64,000 nucleotides of DNA from Planctomycetota bacterium (GTDB taxonomy: Bacteria; Planctomycetota; Phycisphaerae; Phycisphaerales; UBA1924). The DNA lies in NCBI GenBank assembly GCA_017303555.1, contig JAFLCN010000002.1, positions 1 to 64,000 of the forward strand, given 5' to 3'. The position numbers and the translations under genes were made by a program. The notes under the pieces were generated by a model that was not told the DNA's origin, searched no databases, and saw nothing but the letters and a program-made list of their open reading frames with translations. Positions 35,400-44,444 of this stretch are shown in pieces; within the stretch, counting starts at the first letter, position 1, and each line of letters starts with the position of its first letter.

Positions 35400-36488
35400 T
35401 TAGAAACGACCGTTCCGCACCTCGAAGTGCGTCGGCTTGCCCAGCGTCGCGCCGTTCCGCTTCACCCAGTCGGCCGTCCATTCGAGAATGACCGGGAGCG
35501 CGACATTCGTTCCGCCAACGAGAGCCGCGGCCTTGTCGCCCCGGCTGAGGAGCGCATCGGGTGCTTCTTCTCCGATGAATCGCACTTGCCGCTCCATCAG
35601 TTCGCCGAGCGCGGCACACACGTCGCGCACGCGGAAGACCTCGGGACCGGCGATATTGAAGAAGGCCGCGGGTGAAGCGGTGTGCTCGAGAAGCCCGAGC
35701 GCGATGGCGTTCGCATCCGTCTGCCAGATGACATTCGCGTACCCCATGGTGACGTCGATCGGTTCGCCGGCCCAGATTTTCTGCGCGAGATCGACGATCA
35801 CGCCGTACCGGAGTTCCGTCGCGTAATTCAATCGGAGCAACGCGACCGACACCCCGAGCGCCTGCGAGAAGTACTGGAACATGCGCTCCCGTCCGAGGCA
35901 GCTCATGGCGTACTCGCCCACCGGGTTCACCGCATCGGTCTCGACTGAACGGCGCGACGACGGCACCACTCCATAGACATTGCCGGTCGAGAACGCGACG
36001 ATCCTGCTCCGCGCATACTTCCGGCAGATGAGCGTGGGAAGGTGCGTGTTGGTCGCCCAGGTGAGCGGCTCATTGCCTGTCGAACCAAACTTCATGCCCG
36101 CCGCGTACACCACCAGTGGCGCTTCCGGCAGGGACTCGATGAACGAGGGATCGAGCAAATCACCCTTTGCCGTTTCGATTCCCTGTGCTTCCATTGCGCG
36201 TGCGGTCGCTTCATCGGTGAAACGCGCGGCCGCGATGACACGGCGCTTCGTGCCCGCGGCGTCTGCTGCGCGCCTGGCCATGCGTGTGAGCGTTGGTCCC
36301 ATCTTTCCCGCGGCGCCGATGACGATGATGTCGCCGTGGAGCCGGGCGAACATCTCGATCAGCCCCGCCGGGGGCGAACTGAGGTTGTCTTCCAGCGTGG
36401 AAATGTCGGTCGGTCCGCTTTGTGGGCCGGTTCGCGGGTTGGCCTGGGCGCCATTCAGCGGGGTAGTCCGTAAGCCGTGCGTTTTCAT
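35400..36488 (-). CDS. NAD-dependent epimerase/dehydratase family protein
   Basis: A 362-residue extended-SDR protein. After a roughly 50-residue leader, the cofactor fold appears as GDIIVIGAAGKMGPTLTRMARRA. LVVYAAGMKFG, FSTGNVYGVV and a tyrosine in the GEYAMSCLGRERM segment (YxxxxxxK-like, lysine replaced) follow. The missing canonical YxxxK lysine is notable. The ATG at 36488 overlaps the symporter stop by 4 bp (ATGA). It probably works on a nucleotide sugar or free sugar in the same pathway. Confidence 0.8.
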   Translation of the reverse strand: MKTHGLRTTPLNGAQANPRTGPQSGPTDISTLEDNLSSPPAGLIEMFARLHGDIIVIGAAGKMGPTLTRMARRAADAAGTKRRVIAAARFTDEATARAMEAQGIETAKGDLLDPSFIESLPEAPLVVYAAGMKFGSTGNEPLTWATNTHLPTLICRKYARSRIVAFSTGNVYGVVPSSRRSVETDAVNPVGEYAMSCLGRERMFQYFSQALGVSVALLRLNYATELRYGVIVDLAQKIWAGEPIDVTMGYANVIWQTDANAIALGLLEHTASPAAFFNIAGPEVFRVRDVCAALGELMERQVRFIGEEAPDALLSRGDKAAALVGGTNVALPVILEWTADWVKRNGATLGKPTHFEVRNGRF

Positions 36489-38275
36489 GATGCCCCCTCT
36501 GCGCCGGGAACCGCCGCGAGCGAAGGTTCTGACGTTGGCCGTGTCTCGATATTTCGTGCCCTTCCGGCACGCGCCATGAACAGGCCCAGCGCCGCGACCG
36601 AACCACCCAGGGCCAGAATCTGGATTCGCCCTGCCGCCGGATTCGGCAGCAGCGCCAGCAGGCAAACCAACGCACCGATCAGAGCCGAGAACCAGCCAGC
36701 GGTTCGTAGCTGGCGATTGTCGGATTCGACACCGACTTCCTTCGCGAAATCCACGGGCGTGTGCATGGTGGTAAAGAACCGGGCAACACGATCTCGGTAG
36801 TCCGCCGTCGCAAAGCGCCAGAAGGGAATTGTCGAGAGGAACGCGGCAACTCCCACCGTCACGCCGACAAAGATCTCCTTCTGGAACGTCCACGGATTGC
36901 CGGCGCGCGACGCCATGAGGCTGATCGCCGAAGGCACGAGTGCCGCGGTCATCGAGAACAGCGCCGACCACCACGGAGCCCGGCGGACAAACAGCGCCAG
37001 GAAGAGCGGGATCGACATGGGCATCACAAGCATCGATCCGAGCGCGAGCATGTGCTCGAAGATGCCGGCGCCCTTTGTTCCGGCGAAATAGAGAGCAAGC
37101 TGGATGATGCAGACGCCGAGCAACGCAGTGGCAATGCGGCCGATCGTCACCATCCATCGCTCCGGCGGACTGGCCCAGCCAATGAGTCGACAAATCCCGG
37201 GCAGAATGTCACGCGTGATGATCGCCGAAGTCTGGTTCAGCCCGGTATCCATCGAACTGCCGGTCGCCGCGAACATGGCAACGACCATGAGCCCCGTCAG
37301 ACCCGCGGGGAGCATCTTGGCGCTGGCGACCGCGTAGGCGACTTCCGCGGGTTTCGAGGCGCTCGAGGCCAGCACTTCGTCGGCAAACAGCAGCCGGGCG
37401 GTAATCGGAGGGATGAACCAGACAAGGCCGCCGATGAGCGTGAGTATGCCGGCGACGATCGCCGCCTTGCGAGCGGCGCTGCCGTCCTTCGCTGCAAAAT
37501 AGCGGGAGGCGGAGGTCATCGAGTTGGACATGAACAGGCCCTGCAGGAACATCGCCGCGGCCCAGAGCCATGTGTACGAACCATTGGGGAATGCGCCCTG
37601 AGGCTTGACGACGGCGAACTGATCCGAAAGCCCCTTTGACTGGATGAGCGAGAAAAACTCGCCTGGGCCCCCGATCTTCACGATGCACAGCACCGCGATC
37701 AGGATGGTGAGGGGCATCAGGATGAGCATCTGGATGAAGTCGGTGGAGAGAACCGCCCAACTGCCGCCGGTGACGGCGGTAATGAGCACGACGATGCCGA
37801 CGACGATGATGACATCCGAGATGTTGAGGCCGAATGCCGCGGCCGTGAAGATCGCGAGCGCGCTCAGGTGGAGAGCGGAGTAGAGGATGCGGATCGGCAC
37901 GTTGCTCCATGCGTAGAACTGCTGCGTGGAGGCGCCGAAGCGGTTGCGGATGATCTCGGGAACCGTCGTCGCGCGCAATTGGCGGAACCACGGCGCGAAC
38001 CATGTCGCGTTCAAGAAGAAGCCGAAGGCGTTCGCAAGGAAGATGATGGCGACGCTCCAGCCCGCTTCGAATGCGACGCCCGCGGCACCCGTAAAGGTCC
38101 AGGCGCTGAAACTCGCCATGAAATCGCTGACGCCGACAAGCCACCATGTGCCCTGGCACCCGCTCCGGAAAAAATCGGTCGAATTGCGATTGAGCGCGCG
38201 GACGCGCAGTCCGACGGCGATGAGCAAGACCAGGTAGACGCCGATCGTGATCGAATCGACGATGGATTGCGGCAT
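36485..38275 (-). CDS. Sodium:solute symporter (SSS family)
   Basis: A 596-residue membrane protein with about 13-15 hydrophobic segments, starting MPQSIVDSITIGVYLVLLIAVG. It has the family's GTWWLVGVSDFMASFSAWTF, ATTVPEIIRNRFG and FAATGSSMDTGLNQTSAIITRDI segments. SSS transporters bring in sugars, sialic acids, amino acids or carboxylates with sodium. It is the first gene of the roughly 11-kb minus-strand operon and is preceded by promoter/operator C. Given the NagB fusion and DapA-like lyase downstream, an amino sugar or amino sugar acid is a reasonable cargo. Confidence 0.9.
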   Translation of the reverse strand: MPQSIVDSITIGVYLVLLIAVGLRVRALNRNSTDFFRSGCQGTWWLVGVSDFMASFSAWTFTGAAGVAFEAGWSVAIIFLANAFGFFLNATWFAPWFRQLRATTVPEIIRNRFGASTQQFYAWSNVPIRILYSALHLSALAIFTAAAFGLNISDVIIVVGIVVLITAVTGGSWAVLSTDFIQMLILMPLTILIAVLCIVKIGGPGEFFSLIQSKGLSDQFAVVKPQGAFPNGSYTWLWAAAMFLQGLFMSNSMTSASRYFAAKDGSAARKAAIVAGILTLIGGLVWFIPPITARLLFADEVLASSASKPAEVAYAVASAKMLPAGLTGLMVVAMFAATGSSMDTGLNQTSAIITRDILPGICRLIGWASPPERWMVTIGRIATALLGVCIIQLALYFAGTKGAGIFEHMLALGSMLVMPMSIPLFLALFVRRAPWWSALFSMTAALVPSAISLMASRAGNPWTFQKEIFVGVTVGVAAFLSTIPFWRFATADYRDRVARFFTTMHTPVDFAKEVGVESDNRQLRTAGWFSALIGALVCLLALLPNPAAGRIQILALGGSVAALGLFMARAGRARNIETRPTSEPSLAAVPGAEGAS

Positions 38276-38348
38276 CGGGTCGGAACTCCTCGGGAAAACC
38301 GGGCTCGGCGAAGCAGGTTGACCGGCCAGAACGGCCGGGGAGGGTCAG

Positions 38349-38379
38349 AGCATACCAGTAAACTACCTGTCAATGCAAG
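38349..38379 (-). promoter_or_regulatory. Promoter and candidate operator C for the catabolic operon
   Basis: On the minus strand CTTGCATTGACAGGTAG is followed by GGTATGCT (-10 at 38349-38354). TTGCAT (38373-38378) stands 18 bases from that -10. The TTGACAGG box lies between them, so a bound regulator would block RNA polymerase. Confidence 0.55.
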
Positions 38380-38417
38380 CGGTTTGGACACCCAAAGCGG
38401 AGAGAACTGGAAACGGT

Positions 38418-39422
38418 TCAGGCGAGAATCGCCCATTCGCGAGCCGTGAACTCGCCGTGCATCGGCTGGCCCGAACGGAACTCCAAAATCTGGTCAACAA
38501 CGCTGCGTCCGAGGCGTTTGCAGCCGCTGCCGACGGCGCCCGCGATATGAGGCAAAAGCACTACGTTGGGGAGCGTGCGGAACGGATGGTCCGGTGCGGG
38601 AGGTTCGGGGTCGGTGACATCGAGAAGTGCCCAGATCCGTCCGGTCCGCAATTCCGCGGCGAGCGCGGGCTCATCGACGATCATTCCTCGGGCGGTGTTG
38701 ACGAAGATCGCACCATCGCGCATGAGTTTGAACTGAGGGGCCCGCAGCATGTGGCGTGTCTCGGGGAGCGCCGGCGCGTGGAGCGAAACGACATCGCTCG
38801 AAGCCATCAATTCATCGAGCTCGACCTTGGTTGCGCCGAGTTGTTCGACCTCCTCGGCGCTCACATGCGGATCGGTTGCGAGCACTTTGACCTCGAATTG
38901 CTTGAGCAACTTGAGAAGGTGGCGCGCGGTTTTGCTCAGGCCGATAAGCCCGATCGTGCTCTTGTACATTTCCCGTATTTCGTAGCCATGAACGCGGTTT
39001 GAATCGATCAGCCAGCCGCCTTCGCGGGCGACTCTGGATGCGGGAAAGAACCCTTTCAATCCGGCGATGATGAGGCCGAGGGTGGATTCGGCAACGCCTA
39101 CGGCCAGCGCTTCACGCGCCGAGCCGATGCGCAGTCCTCTCGACCAGACCGATGGAGGGAGGAGGTGCCGGGTGGAGCCCGCGGCGTGCAGAATGGCCCG
39201 CAGATTCGGGGCATCATCGAGCATCGAATCGGTCAGCGGCGGCGTTTTCCAGCCGGTGACGAGAAACTCGGCCGCCGAGGCGTGCTGCTTCCAGAACGTG
39301 GCGAGTTGGTCGGGTGCGGATGCCGTGGAAAAGTGAGTTTCGAGGCCGGCGAGACGGCGCACGTCCAGAGGATCGAAACACATCTCGACAATCGGGACCG
39401 TGAGGAGAAAGACCACGCGCAT
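38418..39422 (-). CDS. D-isomer-specific 2-hydroxyacid dehydrogenase family protein
   Basis: A 334-residue NAD-dependent dehydrogenase. The catalytic domain is followed by a cofactor domain with the variant loop STIGLIGLSKTARHLLKLL (GLSKTA). FVNTARGMIVDEPALAAEL, LLDVTDPEPPAPDHPF and LLPHIAGAVGSG give the catalytic Arg, Glu and His regions. It reduces 2-keto acids or oxidises 2-hydroxy acids. It is separated from the symporter by the operator C region and has its own TATAGT hexamer upstream, but lies in the same regulated neighbourhood. Confidence 0.85.
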   Translation of the reverse strand: MRVVFLLTVPIVEMCFDPLDVRRLAGLETHFSTASAPDQLATFWKQHASAAEFLVTGWKTPPLTDSMLDDAPNLRAILHAAGSTRHLLPPSVWSRGLRIGSAREALAVGVAESTLGLIIAGLKGFFPASRVAREGGWLIDSNRVHGYEIREMYKSTIGLIGLSKTARHLLKLLKQFEVKVLATDPHVSAEEVEQLGATKVELDELMASSDVVSLHAPALPETRHMLRAPQFKLMRDGAIFVNTARGMIVDEPALAAELRTGRIWALLDVTDPEPPAPDHPFRTLPNVVLLPHIAGAVGSGCKRLGRSVVDQILEFRSGQPMHGEFTAREWAILA

Positions 39423-39759
39423 GCAATGCTCACTTCAGGGGATATTCCGTCGAACGAGTCCACGCCAGGGTTGAGGATGGGGCGAGGCGGTCCGGGCGGA
39501 AGTGGGGCGATATGCACTATACAAAGAGGTGGGGCGAGAACAACAACGGGATGGAAGCCGGTCGGCGCTTCCGGATGAATCCAAGCAGGTCGCGAACGAG
39601 CGGGCGCGGAAAATTCTGATTTTTGACAGGTAATGGACTTGCATCGAGGCTGTCTAACAGGTTAGTCTGGTTCAGGCACTCGGCTCGGTGTGCGAGCAAG
39701 AGCGTCCTAGCGACGGGTCCGAGATCTGGGGCATGCCGATCACGAGAGGAAGACGAGAC
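39423..39759. other. Divergent intergenic region between dehydrogenase and DNRLRE/PEP-CTERM gene
   Basis: This 337-bp gap has no gene. On the minus strand TATAGT (39516-39521) could serve the dehydrogenase. On the plus strand it holds the TTGACAGG box and a promoter for the secreted protein. Confidence 0.6.
39623..39668 (+). promoter_or_regulatory. Promoter and candidate operator B
   Basis: TTGACAGGTAA (39623-39633), then TTGCAT (39639-39644), an 18-base spacer and TAGTCT (39663-39668). A near-palindrome, CTAACAGGTTAG (39654-39665), overlaps the -10. TTGCAT with an 18-base spacer is the same arrangement as at operator C. Confidence 0.5.
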
Positions 39760-40557
39760 ATGAAAGCGAATCAAGCGAAGAACTGTCGGGGGCTTACTTT
39801 GACGCTGCTCGCGAGCGCGGCGGCCGTTCTGTGCGGTACAGCGCACGGCGCGGTCACGTCGGTCATTCTCAACGACAGCAACAGCGGCGACAACTTCCTG
39901 TACAACAACGGTCCCACGACGAACTTCGCCGGCAGCGGGCTCTTCTACTACGACAAGCGCGGCGGCGCGAATGATTCGGCCCGTCCCGTGATCCAGTTCG
40001 GCCTCGCGGCGCTCCCGGGCGGGGCGACGATCACGAACGTGAAGCTCCAGTTCAAGCTGCAGCAGTACACGTTCATCGATTCGACCAACGGCAACGCGTC
40101 GGTGACGCACAACTTTTCGATGCACCAGATGCTCTCCTCCTGGAGCGAGACGACCTCCACATGGAACGAGCGATCGACGGGCAACGCGTGGAGCTCGCCC
40201 GGAATGGCCGCCGGAACCGATTACGCGGCCGCCGCTGTTTCGACGATCGCGGTGAATTCTTCGATGCAGGGCACGTACCTCTCCTGGGATATCACTTCCC
40301 TGTACAACAGTTGGGTCAGCGGCGCGAGCCAGAACTACGGCGTTTGCATCCAGGGGCCCGCCGGAGTCGCGGGATTTCTCGCTGCGAACGGCGACACGAC
40401 CGATGGCGTGTTCCGCCTGTACAACACGGAGTATGCCGACGACACGTTCCGCCCGGTGCTCCAGATCACCTATGAGGTTCCGGCCCCGGCATCGCTCGGA
40501 GCCTTGGGTGCCGGTGGGCTGATACTTTTGAGGCGGCGTCGGACCATGGCGAGCTGA
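39760..40557 (+). CDS. Secreted DNRLRE-type protein with PEP-CTERM-like tail
   Basis: A 265-residue exported protein. A signal peptide (LTLTLLASAAAVLCGTAHGA) is followed by the same domain as the 26002 gene: DNFLYNNGPTTNFAG, LFYYDKRGGANDSARPVIQF, WSETTSTWNERSTGNAWSSPGMA, LSWDITSLYNSWVSG. The C-terminus is PAPASLGALGAGGLILLRRRR, a PEP-CTERM-like sorting tail with a short helix and arginine cluster, instead of dockerin repeats. The ATG at 39760 has GAGAGGAAG upstream. It is preceded by operator B, so it is probably controlled together with the catabolic operon and its paralogue. Confidence 0.82.
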   Translation: MKANQAKNCRGLTLTLLASAAAVLCGTAHGAVTSVILNDSNSGDNFLYNNGPTTNFAGSGLFYYDKRGGANDSARPVIQFGLAALPGGATITNVKLQFKLQQYTFIDSTNGNASVTHNFSMHQMLSSWSETTSTWNERSTGNAWSSPGMAAGTDYAAAAVSTIAVNSSMQGTYLSWDITSLYNSWVSGASQNYGVCIQGPAGVAGFLAANGDTTDGVFRLYNTEYADDTFRPVLQITYEVPAPASLGALGAGGLILLRRRRTMAS

Positions 40558-40675
40558 GCATCGCCGATCGTCGGAATTCCGGGCTGCGTTCCGGGATTGG
40601 GCGAGTACCGAGAGAGCAACCGTTCAAGGGGCGTCGGCGAACCAGCCGCCGGCGCCAGGGCAGGGTGGTCAAGGC

Positions 40676-41815
40676 ATGGACCGTCAGGGAGCACGCGCAT
40701 TGAGGACGCAAACCTTCGAACGCAAGAAGCCGAAGCACGAGAGGATTCTCGAGGCGATCCGCAGCGAGATCGAATCCGGCGTGCTGCCTCACGGGGCGGC
40801 GCTCGCGTCCGAGGCGCAGTTGTGTCAGAAGCTGAAGGCCAGCCGCGGACCGATCCGCCAGGCGCTCGCGGAACTGCAGCGCCAGGGGCTGGTGAAGGCC
40901 CGCCCCGGCAAGGGGAGCTTTGTCCATAACCCGGTCGAAGCGACCAGTGCGGTCGCGGTGCGTCAGATGCTGGTCTTGATTAACTCCGTGGGGGCGACCC
41001 CGGCGAACTTTGTGGTGCACGAACTGATCGACGGGCTGAGTCGCGCCGCGGAGGAAGCGGGCGAGAAGTACCGGCTGACATTCCAGTTCCATCGCAACCC
41101 GGCGTTGATCGAACCCGAGAGCATCCAGGGATGCCACGGAGTGCTGATGGCGCCGTTCACGCACGACGGCATCAACGCGATGCGCGGGCTTGCAGAAAAA
41201 CTAAACGTCCCCGTTGTCAGCGTCTACAACCGTCTGGATGCGCCGGGTGCATCGCAGTTTTATGTGGATCATGAAGCGGGCGCGTTCGACGCGACCGATC
41301 TGCTCTTCCGATACGGCCACCGGCGGATCGCGCTCCTGGGCGAGCCGGCGATTTCCCCCGGACCGGCCGCGACCGAGCGCGAGGCCGGTTTCCGGCGCGC
41401 CGCCGCCGCCGCGGGCCTGCGCGACGACGAGGCGAAGGTGGTTCACGTCGGCGTCGATCCCGGCGTTGCACGGGCAAACATCGAGAGGCTTCTGCGTCAC
41501 CCGGATCGTCCGACGGCGCTGGTGGTCGCCGGCGGCGTCATCACACCGATCGCTCTCGACGCGATCCGCTCGGCGGGTCTTTCGATTCCGAAAGACCTTT
41601 CGATGATCGCCGTGGACGACACGATCGAAGCGGCGTTGAACGTGCCGCGGCTGACGGTCGTCAAGATTCCGCTTGTTCATCTTTCGCGCCTGGGGATCAG
41701 TTCGCTGATCGCTCAGACGGGCGTCCGTGCGTCGCCCCAGGAAAGAGTTTCGCTCAGTCTCAAGCCTGAGATCGTGATGGGTCAGTCGATTTCCTCGGCA
41801 GCTCCATGCGTCTGA
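40676..41815 (+). CDS. GntR-type regulator with LacI/periplasmic-binding sensor domain
   Basis: A 379-residue transcription factor. An N-terminal winged helix ([59 protein letters not shown]) of the GntR class is joined to a LacI-like sugar-sensing domain ([68 protein letters not shown]). This is the layout of AraR-like repressors. It lies between the 26-40 kb regulon and the 41.9-55.9 kb operon. It is the best candidate to bind the TTGACAGG boxes, with a sugar as inducer; that pairing is inference. Confidence 0.88.
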   Translation: MDRQGARALRTQTFERKKPKHERILEAIRSEIESGVLPHGAALASEAQLCQKLKASRGPIRQALAELQRQGLVKARPGKGSFVHNPVEATSAVAVRQMLVLINSVGATPANFVVHELIDGLSRAAEEAGEKYRLTFQFHRNPALIEPESIQGCHGVLMAPFTHDGINAMRGLAEKLNVPVVSVYNRLDAPGASQFYVDHEAGAFDATDLLFRYGHRRIALLGEPAISPGPAATEREAGFRRAAAAAGLRDDEAKVVHVGVDPGVARANIERLLRHPDRPTALVVAGGVITPIALDAIRSAGLSIPKDLSMIAVDDTIEAALNVPRLTVVKIPLVHLSRLGISSLIAQTGVRASPQERVSLSLKPEIVMGQSISSAAPCV

Positions 41816-41867
41816 TTCTGGACGCCGCCGCGGAGTTTCTGCAGTTTCCTCTGTCCAAGGAGCACAC

Positions 41868-42644
41868 ATGCACCGTTCTTGTCGACGCGGAGCGTTCACG
41901 CTTATCGAACTGCTTGTGGTGATCGCGGTGATCGCGCTGTTGATCTCGATGCTGCTGCCGGCGCTGGGGAGCGCGCGGGAATCGGCCCGAAGGCTGAAGT
42001 GCCTGAACAACCTGAAGCAGACCGGCGTGGCGGTCGCTGCTTACGCCAACGATTACGCCGGCTGGACTCCGATCAACTACGAATCGGTCAGCCCGAAGAA
42101 ATACCCGATTCCGCAGAGAGCAACCCCCAGGAGCACGCAGGGCACCGACTACTACCACCGTCTGGGAGGCAAGCTGGTGGACTGGGGCAAGGATCAGATC
42201 GCCGGCGCCGCGTGGGTGGACCGCGGGAACTACCTGACGACGACGCAGGTGTTCTACTGCCCGTCGTTCCAGACGGTGAAGGCCTCGGGTTGGTGGTCGC
42301 AGGAGCACAATTACGCGGCGCGGGTCGATACGAGCTACTACTGGGAATTCTGGAATCCGGACGAATTCACCGACCCCACTCACCCCGTCCGAGTGAATGG
42401 GCTCGGAACCTCGCGCAACACCTACAACCCGCGGAACGCGCTGCTGACCGACCTCGGCTGGGCGCCGCTCATCACCACCAATCCATCGATCTACGGCCCT
42501 GCGCCGCACAAGAAGGCTCAGAACGTACTCTGGATGGATGCGCACGCCGCGAACGTGCAGCTCGGCGAACTGAATCAGGTTGCGCCTTCAACGGCGGACG
42601 CCTATTCGCGCTTGACTTACCTCCAAAGCAAGGTGGGCAGTTAA
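41868..42644 (+). CDS. Prepilin-type pseudopilin (DUF1559-like)
   Basis: A 258-residue type II secretion/type IV pilin-like protein. The prepilin peptidase site is G-AFTLIELL (residues 8-15), followed by a hydrophobic helix, [17 protein letters not shown]. The [28 protein letters not shown] segment is typical of planctomycete pseudopilins. The C-terminal [17 protein letters not shown] resembles the H-x9-DG tail region of that family. Such proteins are numerous in planctomycetes and probably form envelope fibres or a secretion pseudopilus. Its stop overlaps the next start (TAATG), so it is translationally coupled to the BNR-type protein. Confidence 0.9.
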   Translation: MHRSCRRGAFTLIELLVVIAVIALLISMLLPALGSARESARRLKCLNNLKQTGVAVAAYANDYAGWTPINYESVSPKKYPIPQRATPRSTQGTDYYHRLGGKLVDWGKDQIAGAAWVDRGNYLTTTQVFYCPSFQTVKASGWWSQEHNYAARVDTSYYWEFWNPDEFTDPTHPVRVNGLGTSRNTYNPRNALLTDLGWAPLITTNPSIYGPAPHKKAQNVLWMDAHAANVQLGELNQVAPSTADAYSRLTYLQSKVGS

Positions 42645-44422
42645 TGCAAAACGCGAGCTTGGTGGGCAGGCAGCGGGTGCGCGGGTTTGTGGTTGGATAT
42701 TTGGTTGCAGCGATACTTGGCATAACGGGCGCGTCGGCGCAGCCGGTGACCCTGCCGATCGTGGAGCAGCCCCGCGAGCATGAATCCGGTCAGTTCGGCT
42801 ACAAGCCCTGGTACGTCCCCAACACGCCGTCGTTCGACAAGTTCAATCGCCCGTATCTGCGTGATCGCGTGACGGATCCGCACCCGACCAGTTCGATCCA
42901 GACGATCCGTGACGGGCGCTGGGTGCGTAAGGACTTTCTGGGCGCGATCAAAGCTGCGTATCCAACCTTTGCCAGCGTGCGCCACGGGGGTGGAACGCTC
43001 GGCGCCTCGATCACATTTGATGCGGATGACTGGATGTACACGCTGCTCCGCATCCGGCTGGAAGACAGTACGGACCGGGACATTCTGGTCTACTCGGCCG
43101 ATTACGGCGATTCGTTCAACGTCGTCGAGCTTCCGAACGACGAGCCGCCGAATTCGAAGCCGGAAGGCTTTGCGAACATGGAGCAGCGGGTGGGCTCCAA
43201 CTCGCTCAAGCGCCCTCCGATGCTGACCACGCTCCGCAAGAGGGCGAATCACCCGCTCGGGCAGTGGACGGCGCATTACAACATGTACCTCATCCAGCCG
43301 AAGAAAGTGAACGGCGCGATCAGTCTTGGTGCGCCCGCTCTCCTCACGCCGAACGGCCTCTACATGTCGAGGCACGCGGGCAACCCGAGCTTTGCGGTCT
43401 CCGGCCCGGACAAAACGTACGTGACGTGGGCCGAGACGACACCCGGAAACTACTACCCCGGCGTTCCGACGCTGGTCGCGACGGTGGACCCCGAAACAAT
43501 GGAGATCACCGACCGGAAGTTCTGCGGATTCGGTTATCCCCCCAACGACGGGCACAACAGCCCGGGGATCGTGCTGGATCCGTGGGGATATCTCCATGTG
43601 ATCACGGGCTCGCACGGCGAAAACTTCATGTACGCCAAGTCGCTGCTGCCGTACTCCACGGCGGGCGGGATGTCCGAGCCGACGACGATGTTGAAGCACG
43701 GTTGGCTGGAGTTTGGCTACAGCCGCGGCAGGCAGAGCTATCTGTCGTTCGTTTGCACTTCGGACGGCACCTTGCACACGGCGTACCGCCAGTGGTTCAA
43801 GGGGACGGAGCCGTACTTCCTCGAAACCTACTTCGGTGGATTGGCGTATTCGCGGAAGTCCGCGGACGGCGAATGGCCGGCGAACTCGAGGCTGATGATC
43901 GTCCCGCCGCTCGACGGATATTCGATCTACTACCAGAACCTGTCGAAGGACCGGGAAGACCGTCTCTACCTCTCGTACGGATATCGCAACGAGAAGCCCG
44001 AGTACGGAACGGGCGAGGCGCAGAATCACTACATGGGCCTCTTGATGTCGGAAGACAACGGGGCCAACTGGCGATTGGTCTCAACTCAGGATTTCATGCA
44101 GCGATTCGCGCCCGGCGCATCAAAGGATGCAACGCCCGTACCGGCGGTCGTGCGCGGCAAGGTGCTCGATGCGGGCGGGCGTCCTCTGGCGGGAGTCAGC
44201 GTGCAGGCGGTCTCGACCGTTGTGAAGTCGGGCCCCGATGGAGCGTTCGAGTTCGAGAATGTGCTCGCCGATTCGTTCCCGATCTGGGCGACGGGCGAAG
44301 GACTTGCTCGGAGCGAGACCTTGGTTCGGTTGCAGGGCGCGAAATCGACCGAGTTGAAGATCACGATGCAGCCCGCGCCGCCGACGGCGCCCGCGCCAAC
44401 TCCGGCGGCAGCAAAGCAATAG
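42644..44422 (+). CDS. Secreted BNR-type beta-propeller protein with C-terminal Ig-like regulatory domain
   Basis: A 592-residue exported protein with a signal peptide ([18 protein letters not shown]). The body looks like a BNR_4-type propeller: [63 protein letters not shown], and ALSYSRKS-like [14 protein letters not shown]. Residues about 500-575 ([20 protein letters not shown]...GAFEFENVL) form a carboxypeptidase-regulatory-like domain, with a Pro/Ala-rich tail. BNR_4 folds occur in sialidase-like proteins and some polysaccharide lyases. With a sugar-acid dehydratase downstream, a uronate-polysaccharide lyase is plausible but unproven. Confidence 0.78.
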   Translation: MQNASLVGRQRVRGFVVGYLVAAILGITGASAQPVTLPIVEQPREHESGQFGYKPWYVPNTPSFDKFNRPYLRDRVTDPHPTSSIQTIRDGRWVRKDFLGAIKAAYPTFASVRHGGGTLGASITFDADDWMYTLLRIRLEDSTDRDILVYSADYGDSFNVVELPNDEPPNSKPEGFANMEQRVGSNSLKRPPMLTTLRKRANHPLGQWTAHYNMYLIQPKKVNGAISLGAPALLTPNGLYMSRHAGNPSFAVSGPDKTYVTWAETTPGNYYPGVPTLVATVDPETMEITDRKFCGFGYPPNDGHNSPGIVLDPWGYLHVITGSHGENFMYAKSLLPYSTAGGMSEPTTMLKHGWLEFGYSRGRQSYLSFVCTSDGTLHTAYRQWFKGTEPYFLETYFGGLAYSRKSADGEWPANSRLMIVPPLDGYSIYYQNLSKDREDRLYLSYGYRNEKPEYGTGEAQNHYMGLLMSEDNGANWRLVSTQDFMQRFAPGASKDATPVPAVVRGKVLDAGGRPLAGVSVQAVSTVVKSGPDGAFEFENVLADSFPIWATGEGLARSETLVRLQGAKSTELKITMQPAPPTAPAPTPAAAKQ

Positions 44423-44444
44423 TCCTCTTCCGGCAGGATCAACC

